Assembly (NCBI GenBank): GCA_910592005.1
Contig: CAJVPP010000003.1
Coordinates: 29,253 to 93,252, forward strand
Reading direction: 5' to 3'
Source of the DNA: Funneliformis mosseae
Taxonomy: Eukaryota; Glomeromycota; Glomeromycetes; Glomerales; Glomeraceae
DNA: 64,000 bases
Shown piece after piece: positions 10,284 to 21,774 of the stretch; the stretch's first letter is position 1; each line of letters starts with the position of its first letter. Below the pieces are notes generated by a model, which searched no databases, was not told the DNA's origin, and was given only the letters and a program-made list of their open reading frames with translations. Made by a program: the position numbers and the translations under genes.

Positions 10284-13072
10284 TCATTTATTAACGACGT
10301 AACTTGGAGCAACCAAGAAAGTATATACAATACCTTCCAACCCAACACCTTTAACTTTTCTACTCAGTTTTGTTCTTCTTTCCTTTGCTCTTTTACCAAA
10401 GACTATAATGTCTCGTAAATCATCTACCAACAATCTATTCAAATTAAAAAAGTTATGTCTAATCTTGTGCATATTAACATCCAATTGCGTTGTATCAATC
10501 AAATCAACATTTAAAAATTTTCCATCACGACATTTCATGTCACGTGTATGTCTTCCCAAACTTTTTTCACGTTCAAAGATTTCCCCTATTTTCAATGCAA
10601 AATCTCTTTCATTTGAATATATTGTAATATGATCACAATATCTATTCAAATTAGCATAATCTTGATTAAGGAATTTATTTAAAGAGGTATCAGGATTAAG
10701 CAAAGTAACCGTCGATAATTTCATTAATGTTCCCTCCGGATCTTGACCTTTACCTGAACTTTTCATTTGAAAAATTTCTTCAAATACTCTTGCATATTGA
10801 AGTGCCAACATACAACCCATCGAATGACTCAATATATGTACTGCGCAAAATCCTGCATCGCGAAGGTCTTGTAAAAATGTCAGAAAATCTAAACAGCATT
10901 AGAAATGGACATTATATGTAAAATTAATTAACGTAAAAGTTCCTTGCTAATAATAGAATTTAGAAAAAATTATATTTACCATTAATCGCTTCTTCCGAAG
11001 ATGCTTGCTTTTTGACTCCAAAATACCACAAAGAATTCGTACTCGCTGGTGAGAACACAAAGGGTTTTATGTAACTAGGAAAATCGGCCAATGCAAGAAA
11101 CTGTCCAAATGTTTCCAAGGCAAACTTTGACGGACAATTGAACCCATGTATGAAAACGACACATTCCTAGTGAAAAATAAAAATTTCCCTTTGAATATTA
11201 ACAATATATATATATAAATAGTTTTTTCTTAAAAATAATAATAATAATAATAAAATCAAAGTAAGAACATATCTTACCAATAAACCCTCGCAATGTCCCG
11301 ATGCACTAGTGGTGCCATATGGTCTCCAGCCGTCTATTTTGAGAGTATACTCGATATTAAAATGATCACTTGTTTCCTTAGGAACCCTTCTTACAACTAC
11401 CTCATTACGTGAGGTACTTTTATCAATGGGGTAATACCCTGTAATCGCAAATCCTTCATCTTTCATTCTAATTATCACTGACGATTGCGTCACATCATTG
11501 GAATCAAAATCAGGTCCCATGGAGGCAACAAATGTTGTCAAATATTCCAAACAATCATTCATCGTTAATTTATTTGATTCTTCATCGAATTTTTGTGGAA
11601 TTAATAATGTGGATCGTGGAAGATGCTTTAAATATTTGCCAGAAACAGAGCACTCAACAGAAGCAACTATTATATCTAATCCACTTTTATAGGGTCTAGG
11701 GTAAAACCTCCATTCATCCCACGGAGTATATCTATTTTTTACAAGTCCAACTCGAACCGCATGAAACGCGTCTCCTGTACCTGTGCCTCTTGCCTGAAAG
11801 GGTCCAACAGGCATTCCGTCTAATATAGGATAGAAAATATTTTAAAAAATGATTTTCTAGGTGTATTTATGCATGATTAAGATATTTCTAAGTTTACCTT
11901 CCCAAATACCTGAAAGAATGAAGAATAATTCAATTTTGAATATTAGAATAAGATAATTTGAAATTTGAAAATGACGAATTATTATCATGAGGACTTACCT
12001 TTTAAACACTCTCCATCAAATGAATCATCAACCCATTCACCGCGTCCGTGAGGTCGGCCTTCGGCATTAACCTCACCAACATAAGTTACAAGTCCATGCC
12101 TTAAACAAAGGCTATAACTTTCCCAGGCGAAATAATGAAAAATTCCAACGGCATCTCCTTTATAGGAACCAATATAATTTGATTGTATTATTCTCCACCA
12201 CCATATTGTGTCCAACCATTTAACATCCCTAACTATACGTGGATAAACATAGCGAATAATGAACCAAATTAGCAACGTCAAGCCTTCAACGGAGGAAAGA
12301 ATTATTATCACAATTCGTGTCGTACGAGTTTGTGCAGGACCCTTGTCGTCAGGCGTGAGCGAACCTCGATTTATAACCAAAAGAATTATAGTAGCAATTG
12401 CTAACCTATGTAATGATGAATCATAAATTAAAAAAAGGTACATTCGCGATAAAATTAAGGATCTTATAATACTGATTAGGAATTTTACCAATAAAAACAC
12501 CATCTTACGACTTCGGTTATCTATAAACATCAACGAAGAATGAGTTTTAACCGGCATTACCATATACGGTGGTGAAATGAAGATCCCGAATAAACCGACC
12601 TTATAATAAACGTACATCAACAAAGAAACTGCCACCACGAAAGTCGCGAATTCTGGCCATCTTTTCCATGTGCTAACGTTCTCTAAAGGATTTAATATCG
12701 CATAAATATAAATTTGCAAGATGTTTAATATTATTAATTTTAGTCCAACTTACTTAATAAACCACCAATTCCGGCCCCAATCAATGATAAATATAATAAC
12801 ATAAACATGATAAACCAAAATACTCTTGTATATGATCGTCTTCGATATCGACCTCTAACTTGTCTCTCAGATTTACGATAAGCCATTATTCGAAATGTAT
12901 TACTTATTTCTTGTGGCGTTAAAACGCGTGTTCGATTTGAACTATTGCTGCCTATAAAATTGGTATCAATTGTATCAATTGGATTCATTCCTTTCTTATA
13001 ATTTATATCTACCTTTGATGAATTTGAATGAATTTGTGTGTATCTATTTTCCATACTTTGTTGAGAAGTCAT
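10284..13072 (-). CDS. Multi-pass membrane protein with MORN repeats and DUF900-type alpha/beta hydrolase domain
   Basis: Six exons (12754-13072, 11999-12682, 11898-11909, 11278-11819, 10980-11166, 10284-10888) give 782 residues; exon 3 is a 12-nt micro-exon (GIWE) needed to keep frame. The N-terminus is a polar cytosolic-like tail, then a basic stretch and a membrane helix (VFWFIMFMLLYLSLIGAG, about 88-105), then four further hydrophobic segments up to about residue 240. Two MORN-like motifs follow (YVGEVNAEGRPHGRGEW near 307, and FDGECLKGIWEDGMPVGPF across the micro-exon). The C-terminal hydrolase has the oxyanion-loop motif VVFIHGFN (about 522-529), the nucleophile elbow LSHSMG (Ser near 604) and a late RHNFF that fits the catalytic His. 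It resembles bacterial and fungal DUF900 hydrolases; lipase or esterase activity at a membrane is inferred. The gene is divergent from SAS10. Confidence 0.85.
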
Positions 13073-13634
13073 GATAAATTATAAAAAGGCTTATCGGACG
13101 AAAATGACATTCCGGGTGTGTCTTATTTATATTTGTGATGGCTAAGTTAATTTATCACAAGTCATAATGACGTTTTGCGATTTTCTGATTGCATTAAAAC
13201 AGGATATTATTCTTGTCATACAATCTTTCGAATAATCCCTCGCGTGTTTCTCATATTCTCAAAAAACAGTGGAATGGGCACTTCCTTCTTTCCTTTTTCT
13301 CGTGTATATATATATAAATATTTTTACACAATGGTATTCTTGGTTCAAGGCCATTATTATCATTTTTTTTTTTTAACGACTTGCCCGAAATAAAAAAAAA
13401 TGTAATCAAAATTAGAGTAATTTTATTTTACTCTTGAACTTGTTAACCCTAAATCTTTAATTCGTTATTATCTAGTATAAGCAGATTATAAAATATTTGT
13501 ACAACAATGAAAAAAGTGACGATCATTTATCACGTAATTGATATAAAGCTCCCGATTATCCAAAAAAAATTTTAATTTATTCTATTTAATTTTATTTTTA
13601 TTTTATTTTTATTTCTTTTTTGAAAATTTTTGCA
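13073..13634. promoter_or_regulatory. Putative bidirectional promoter between hydrolase and SAS10 genes
   Basis: The 562-bp space between two divergent start codons must contain both promoters. It has a TATATATATAAATA stretch at about 13305-13320 and a T-rich block ending at 13630. A TGAAAATTTTT string at 13621-13631 lies just before the SAS10 ATG and resembles the yeast rRNA-processing element, but it is too close to the ATG and too AT-rich to be trusted. Confidence 0.45.
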
Positions 13635-16282
13635 ATGGGTAGAAAAAAAAAAACTTTTCATAAACCTTCAATTCAAATCGAAACTGGTAATGATAGATAT
13701 GATAACCAGGCTGGTAGAATAAAGGCCATAAATACATGGGATGATATTGAACATGATTCCGAAGATGATTGTAATTTATCTTATTAAGCTCACGAGTCAT
13801 ATTTATTAAAATCGAATTCGATTCGATTATATGATATATTATTTAATAATCATTGATCAATTAAATTAGATCATGAAAGGAGAGGAAAAATTTTAATAGA
13901 TGACAGTCAAAAACAAGGTAATTAATACAATCTTATTCTTTTTTATATTTTAAATAATTCTAACTAATTTATTTTATAGAAGAATCCGAATCATCTGAAG
14001 AAGAAGTATTTGCTTTACAAACTGGTGATACATCATCTGAAGAAGACGATGAAAATCAAGAAGACGATTTAATGTCTTCAGACGATAATGATGATGTCGA
14101 TGATTTTGATTCACAGACTTGGGGTACTCGTAAAATGAATTATTATGATGCGGATGATTTATCTGATTTTGATGAAGCAAAAGAAGAGGAGGAAGAAGCT
14201 TTAAGATTGCAAAAGAAAAGGATAAGTAAAATGTCCGAAGAAGATTTCTTTGATGAAGACATTGGATCTGCTTCAAAAAAAGATACGGTAAATAATTCAT
14301 TCCTTCATTTTTATTGTATTATTTTCTTGATTATTTATTTTTTTTAATATAATTAAATAAAAAATTAGGATAAAGAGAATGAAAAAAAACTCATGGAAAG
14401 ACTTAACCAAGAGGTTAAAAAAATATCACTTGAATCCAAAGGGTAGGTAACATCTCGTTATAATCAAATTTCACCAATTAAAATTCTTGATATTAATTTC
14501 TCTTGATTGGTTAATCAAAAATTTTTTAAGTGAAATCCAACCGGAAATTATGAATAAAGATCATTATTCAAACCTTTCCAGAACCGAAATTATAGAAATA
14601 TTACAGGATGAATCACCTGAGCTTCTTGAGTTATTAAACGAATTTAAAGAAAAACTTTCGATACTCAAGAATACGTTAACACCTATATTAGAAAAGTAAT
14701 AAATTTTTTATGGAGTGATATTAAATTTAATTTCATAACTAATATGTTAATATATTGAATTTAGGGCCAAGAAAAGGAACATTAAAGATGATCCAGCCAT
14801 GAAAATTTTATCTATAAAATATCATACATTGTTTAATTATCTTACCAATATCTCCTTTTACCTTTTCTTGAGATCGTCTGAAACGCGTCATTTACGAACG
14901 CATCCTGTAATTGACGCGCTTGTAGACATCAGAACAACTTGGGACAAATTAGAGATCTTAGAAAGTAAAATGGAAGATGTAATTAACGAGTTTATCGATA
15001 AGTTAGAAACAGATGAACAAATCGATCAAAATGATATGGCGGTCTCAGGTTTTTAATTTAAGAGTTATTTGTGATTAATTTATATTATGGTTTTTATATT
15101 AATACTTTAAATATATGTAGAAGTGTTAGTTGATGAAATAATTAAGCAACCACATAAATCAATTGATTTAAAAGTTAAGAAAGTTAAAACTAAAAAGTCA
15201 AAGGAAAAAAATGAATCGATAGAATCCAGCCCTCAGAAAAAATCAGATAAAGAAAAGTCAATAAAGAAAAAAACTAAGGAATCAAATAAGATAAAATCTC
15301 AACAATTAGATGAAGTTATGAGCGAAGAAAGTGATAATGAGAACATAGATGATCAACCAAACATTGCGGTTACATTGATTGAACCAGAATTTGTGAGCCT
15401 CAAGGGCAAGAAAAAAAAGCGTAAAAGAGTACATAGTTTAATTATTTTTATATATGATATTTATAAATATTTATTTATTTATTTATTGATATTTATTCAA
15501 ATTTAGGAGGATACGGATTTAGGAGATTTGGATGCTTTAGATGATGTGGATGCTAATGATAAGACACAAAAAAGAAAATCACTGCGTCATCATATTGCAA
15601 AGATTGATCAGGTTCCTATTTATTTATATATATGTCTAAAAAAAAAAAATTGAAATTAACTAGTATCAACTGAATATAGACTTTAGCTAAGCGCGAAAAG
15701 GCGATTCGTCTTAGTGGGGATACTGATATACCTTATAAAGATAAGGATAAGAGTGTTAAACCAGTAAATAATCAGAATGATGGTGACGATTTGGATGATT
15801 TAGATTGGAATGATGATGATGAAAAGATAGCAAACGATATTGAAAACGGAGGTGAAGAAGATGCATTCTATTTAACAGTGCAGAAAGCTAAGAAAGCTAA
15901 AGAGGAACAAAAGAAATTGGAACACGAACAGTTGGTCAAGAACAATAAGTAAGAAAATATGCTTTTTTTTATGTCTGATTCAAATCATAATGGAAATATT
16001 TACATATGCTATAAAATCCATAGAGTTGTATATGAAGAAGACATACTTCCCGATGGTTCTAAACGGCAGATTAATTATCAGATACTCAAGAATAAAGGTC
16101 TTATACCACATCGTAAGAAAGAACAACGCAATCCACGCGTAAAGCATCGTAATAGATACGAGAAGGCAAAGAAAAGAATCAAAAGTTTCAAAAGAGTTGT
16201 GGTTCAACAAGAAGGATCTTACGGTGGTGAGAAGACTGGTATTAAACCTAAATTGTCAAGAAGCATTAAATTTGGTACGTAA
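13635..16282 (+). CDS. SAS10: Sas10/Utp3 small-subunit processome protein
   Basis: Ten exons (13635-13770, 13870-13917, 13980-14287, 14369-14442, 14531-14695, 14765-15048, 15121-15428, 15507-15611, 15680-15948, 16024-16282) give 651 residues. The N-terminus is basic (MGRKKKTFHK) and followed by long acidic Ser/Glu/Asp tracts. A Sas10/Utp3/C1D helical domain lies at about residues 190-335 (EIQPEIMNKDHYSNLSRTEI; LSIKYHTLFNYLTNISFYL; THPVIDALVDIRTTWDKLE). The last exon is the conserved Sas10 C-terminal domain (ILPDGSKRQINYQILKNKG, GLIPHRKKEQRNPRVKHRNR, SYGGEKTGIKPKLSRSIKFG). The protein acts in the nucleolus in the U3 snoRNP processome for 18S rRNA maturation. Phase agrees at all nine junctions. 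Confidence 0.93.
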
Positions 16283-17606
16283 AACTAAATCTTTCTTGTT
16301 TATGAATATTTTTTAAATATAATATTAATTATTTTTTTGGACCTCAGAATGAATACTTTTATTTTTGGACATTTAAACTTCATTTATGTACACATCCCAA
16401 AAGGAAAAAAAAGATTTACAATAATAATTGAAATGATGTTTAATATAAAAAATGCATTAAAACATGAAATTCTAATATCTACGTTCGGGTTTAAATAAAC
16501 TGATTTTGTTTTATTTTAACATTTTATTATCATATCAATTAGCGTAATAAAATCATGTGATGAATAAAGAAAATGAAATTATTATAAGGAGCTTATTTTT
16601 GGAAATACTGTATATAGTGTAAATGCTTCTTATAACTTTAGAAAGAAAATCTTTTGAAATAAAATATTAGTATCAAAAAAAAAAAAATGATTTTTCTTTT
16701 CTAAATATCAAAAACTATTCTTTTATTAACTGTTTTCTTTCTATATTATAAAATAAGTATTTCTATTTGCAATCTAATAATGCTAACAAATTGTCTTTAT
16801 AATATAAACATATTATATGATCTTTATATGTTTGTTTATTTAAAAATTTATTATATATGGGTAAAAAAGAGGAAAATCTAAATGTTGATAAAATTTTTTT
16901 TATTGATCCATTTGATTAATCACAGTTATACGCTCAAAATTAGATTAGAAACTAAAATTCTTTTTTTAAATGAAAAAATTTTTCATACGAAACTAACCAG
17001 AATTATTATAAAAGAATTTAAAATAATTAATTTTTCAATTATAAAATTAAACTTATTTATATAAATTCTTTAATTATGAAAATCATATAATTAATTTGAT
17101 TCAATTCTAATATAATTTATTTTAATTTATAATAAATAATGGTTTTTATTATAATCAAATAAATTTGTCAATCAGATTTTTTATTTTATTAAAGATATTT
17201 ATTTAAATTATTTTTTAAATATTTAAATTTAAATATTTTAATTTATTAATTTATAATAAATATATTTATTTAAATTTCTAAAAAATTTTTTAACCTTAAA
17301 TCAAATTTAAAATTTAAAAAAAAAGTTATTTTAAAATTATAGATTTTAATAAATATTATTAATTTATATAATCAAAAATTTTATTGAAATTTAAATAAAT
17401 AAATATTATATTATAAAAATTTTTTAATTATTATCTGAAACATAATGGAAAACTTTTCAATTATATATGAGACTATGTAATATTTGTCAGTCACTATGTA
17501 AAAATGTTCAATTAAATTTCAGAATCAGATATAATAATCAATATTACATAATTAAGTGATAATAATAAAAATCAGTGTTACTTAAATCAGTATTACAAAA
17601 TTAGTG
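16283..17606. other. AT-rich gene-free sequence at the start of the transposon island
   Basis: After the SAS10 3' flank the sequence becomes extremely AT-rich with no long open frame. A 60-codon frame at 16882-17064 is compositional. The gradual loss of G and C marks the passage into the repeat island. Confidence 0.5.
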
Positions 17607-18556
17607 TACAGTCAATCTTCTCTAAATACATATACTAAATATTTTTCTCTAAATGCATGTTCTCATTTAATTTTAAGTATTATCAACATTGAAAATTTGT
17701 CTTAGAAAAATAATTTACAAAGTTATTAAAATTAATTTTATGTAGATTATATTAAGAAAGATCTTGATCAATATACTGCATTAAAAAGTTAGGCTGATTT
17801 ATTTAATTAGAAAAATTTGCAAAATTTATCTAATTCACCTGATTTATTTTGATTGGCTTATTTATTAAATTCTTTACATATTTATTATTTTTATTATAAT
17901 TATTATTTTTATTATTTTTTTTATTTTTATAATCATTATATTTTATCTTTTATTTTATATTTCTATTTTATTATTTTTATTATTATTTTATAGCCAAAGT
18001 TTATAAAAATAGTTAATTTATAGTATAGCAAATAGTTAACTGTAGCAAATTCATTTTGTATAAATAAAATAGCTTTTTACTTAAGTTGTAAATTAATTCT
18101 TCTACAAATTCATTAACTCTTCTATGAGTTTTAAGTTATAAATAAAGGAATCAATTTAAATCTATATAAATTTACTTTTTTCTTCAATGTTGTCCTTTAT
18201 CTAGGATTTTTGTGATACTTTATACTAATTTGTTATTGAGTTCATTATTACAAGTTTGATATTATGAGTTTGACTAATATATCTTAAATTCTAAGATATG
18301 ATAAATTATCAAGTTGATTCAAATATAACAGATACCTGTAAGATTTAGAGAAAATCCTAAGGTTAGAAACTCTAATGTGTAGAATCAACTACCACAACTT
18401 TTTAACTTAGATGTTAAGATAAATGAAAATAAATCCAGTAATAGCATATAGAATTTATATATAAATTCTCTCTTTAAATACATACCCACTTTAAATACAT
18501 ATTTTTTAATTTTTAATATGATTCTAAAGGAATGCATTTAGAGAAGATTAAATATA
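17607..18556. mobile_element. Non-autonomous Tc1/mariner-like element (about 950 bp)
   Basis: The left end reads TA then CAGTCAATCTTCTCTAAATA (17607-17628) and the right end carries the inverted form GCATTTAGAGAAGATTAAAT (18533-18552). Sub-terminal copies of CTCTAAATGCAT and TTTAAATACATA occur near both ends. No transposase frame remains inside. The CAGTCAA terminus and TA flank match the MITE at 46266-46438, suggesting a common family. The right terminus is decayed, so the border is approximate. Confidence 0.5.
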
Positions 18557-21195
18557 TATAAAAAATTAGTGTTATATTAAATTATTTTTGAGATTTTCTG
18601 TGATATTAAATAATACATACATTTCAAATACATAACAGTTTCTATTCTCTAGTTTATTAAATTAAAATACTATTAATATTAAAATTTGTATTACAAAATT
18701 AATCTATAAAAAATTTATATAAATTATTAGATTTAATTTTATGTTAATTTTATAAAAATAATATTATATAAATATAAAGAATATTCTTTAAATTATAAGT
18801 ATAAAATTGTTTATAAAACATTTTAAAAACTTAAATATTTTGATAAAAACTTTTTCTATTGATTACTAAAACCAAAAATAACTAATAAAAAATAGAAGAA
18901 ATAATATTAATAAGTTTAATAAAACTTGCTTTTTTTTGACTAAAAATCACCAATAATAAAATTCCACTAAAACAGTTTATTAAATACCTTTATAAACAAA
19001 ATTCTTAACTTTAGATAAAGCTTTTTTGAAAAATATATTAGAAAATATAGAAGTCAAATTAATTTTTACTTCTTCTCTTAATAAAGAAAAACTTTTGAAA
19101 ATATTAATATTTTTAACAAAACTCCTTTAAATAAAGATCAAATTTATGATATCTCTAAAAATAATCTTAATAAGAATAAAAAATAAAAAAGCAGTATCTA
19201 TCTAGAATAATAAACTGAAACTCTAATTTACTTTATCTATTATGTTGCAGATATCTTTTATCAAAATAATAATAAAATAAATAAATTAAGATAAATTATA
19301 TTTTTATATTATATTATGCATCTTTTATTATTATATTTATATTTAGTCATTCTAATGATTTAATAAAAAATTTATTTAAATAGGATTTATTTCTTATTCA
19401 AAAGCAAATAATACAATTATATTATAATTACTTTATTTGAATAATGTTATATTTTTATCTCTTACAAATAAATCTATTACTAAATATATTTTAAAACTAT
19501 CAATCAGAAAATAAAGATCCTAATTTCTACTAGATTAACTTTTTCCTTTTTAAGAAAATTGCCTATTACATTATTTTAACTAAAATTTGTAATAACAAGT
19601 AATACTTATTTTTAAATCTAAAATAAATATAATCACTTTGAATAAATTAAATAGCCATTTTACTTTTAAAGAATTTATATGTATTTATCTGTATATTAAC
19701 TATTAAAGATATTAAGAAAAAGTCTAAATTCTCTTTAAAACTTATAAACCTTTCTCTAATACTAATAGCTAACATTTAATTTTGATTAAAAATACTATTA
19801 AAACTATTATTTAAATAATTTTTAAATTACATGTAAACTATAATATATTATCTTTTATTTTAAAAACAAAAAACTATGAAAATGCAAAGAATAGTAAAAC
19901 TTATTACTTTAATAGAAAATGATTAATTTAGATAATTCTAATATGAATTTTATTTCATTTGTTAAGTTTCAGAATACCTCATTTAAAAAATCTTCATTTA
20001 AATTTGATGATTTATCAATACTTTTAAAAATTATTTTAGATTCACTATCTCTAATCAAATATTTATCTTTATAAAAATATGATTTAATAAATCTATACCA
20101 ATCCAAAATTACTAAAAAATTATTTTATTACTAATGATTATTAAATTCAACATTTTTATCAATAATATTAATTTATATAATTCTATAATTATAAAGTCTT
20201 AATAAATATACCTAAACTTTTTCTATTTTTAAAAATTAATAAAATAATAATAATAAAATAAAAATACTAAAGAAATTTTATCAAATAATAACACTAAATC
20301 TAATAATCTTAAAATTATTAATAATAGTAATATTAATTTTTATTTATACAAATATTATGATATTATAACAACCAATGATTAGATTTTTAAGCTTTATATT
20401 TTATTAGAATTATTATATCAATATACTTTTAATTTATAAATTTTATATGTTTTGAATTGACAGATAAAAAGATATTAACATTTAATTATTTTAAAGTCTT
20501 TTATAAATAACTTTCTATTTATTAATGTAAAAGATATGAAATAAAGTAATTTAACATATAATTCTAATGAATTAAAGATTATTAAAATCCAATTATTAAT
20601 TATTGAGATAATATTATTTAAAGATCACATTTTAGAGTTGCTTGTATACTTTTAGTAAGTTTATATATATCTGTAATTTATTTTATTATGCAACTTATTA
20701 ATTATCTTATTTTATTTAGTATTATATTATCAGCTATAAATTATAAGACATTTTTTATTTTTCTACTTATTTAGAAGTAATTATTTTATAAATTCTTTTA
20801 GATTCTATAATAATATAATTTTCTTTGTATTTAAGAATAATTTACATATAAAAATAAAGTAGATTTGACTTGTTAATCTTCTTATTTCAAAATTAAACTG
20901 GTAATCAAGTTTATATATATTAATTAATTTTAATTACTGTATTTTTTAATATTAATAAAATATCTGCTTATTTCTACTTTATTATTTCATATAAATTATT
21001 TATATAATATTTAATATAAAATATTATACGAATTTTAAATTTGCTTTTAATACTAAATCAAAAAAAAACACTTCTTCTAAAATTAAAAATTCAATATTTA
21101 AAGTATATTTTTTATACTTTTTCATATTATTATATAGGTTCTCAACTATTTTTTTTTATTTTTTTTACTTTTGATTAATATATAATTAAATGTAA
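18557..21195. other. Very AT-rich, gene-free sequence
   Basis: About 2.6 kb of A/T-dominated sequence with stop codons in every frame. No domain, RNA gene or clear repeat unit was recognised. It could be decayed transposon sequence. Confidence 0.5.
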
Positions 21196-21774
21196 TGTTA
21201 ATGTGTAATTCTTGCAAATTACGACTGTTAGATGAGGTGTTCAAGCAGTTTATTCTTTTTAATTGAGCAGTAATCTTTCAACAGTTTGCAAGCTTTAACT
21301 CAGATGATTTATTAAAGTATTTATATTATCAAAATGAGTTACGATTCAACAGATTTTCAGTAAATTATATTTATAAATAATATGTTTATTTTCAAGTAAA
21401 ATAATAATAAAGATAATGAAAAGAAAAGTAAAAGAAATAAAGAAGAAAAAAAATAAGAAAGACAAGAAATGGAATACTAAAGCTAAAAGGTGATGCGGTA
21501 GGCCAGTTGCCTCTAAAACTATTAAAACTATTTTGTCGAATTTCAATCTGTCTCTTTACATGAATTAAAAAGCTACTTATTTATATAAAATAAAATATAT
21601 AAAAAAATATAACTAACATGTCTAATATATCAATTATATCTAATATATCAACTATATCAACTATGTTAACTATGTCAAATATGTCAAATATGTCTGACAT
21701 ATCATATATGTCAATTATATTAAATCAGTCGATCTTCTGCACTACATGAGCTGCATCACATTTATCCATTCACA
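21196..21774 (-). repeat. 3' LTR of the Ty3/Gypsy element
   Basis: It begins TGTTAATGTGTAATTC and ends TCCATTCACA on the plus strand. It matches the copy at 28367-28954 throughout with many substitutions, mostly transitions. Read on the minus strand it carries a run of about 9-nt units related to GACATAGTT (21616-21722), then TATATAAATA (21578-21587), then an AATAAA signal. The stop codon of the last pol fragment touches its edge, with a purine-rich GCGAGGAGTAA that fits a polypurine tract at 21775-21785. Confidence 0.9.

Noticed and set aside
10218..10921. Plus-strand frames over the hydrolase last exon
   Set aside because: They are shadows of the minus-strand exons, which carry catalytic motifs.
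13621..13631. RRPE-like TGAAAATTTTT before the SAS10 ATG
   Set aside because: Four bases from the ATG region and expected often in such AT-rich DNA; the element is defined in ascomycete yeasts.
13609..14300. Minus-strand frames over SAS10 exons
   Set aside because: His/Leu-rich shadows of acidic plus-strand coding.
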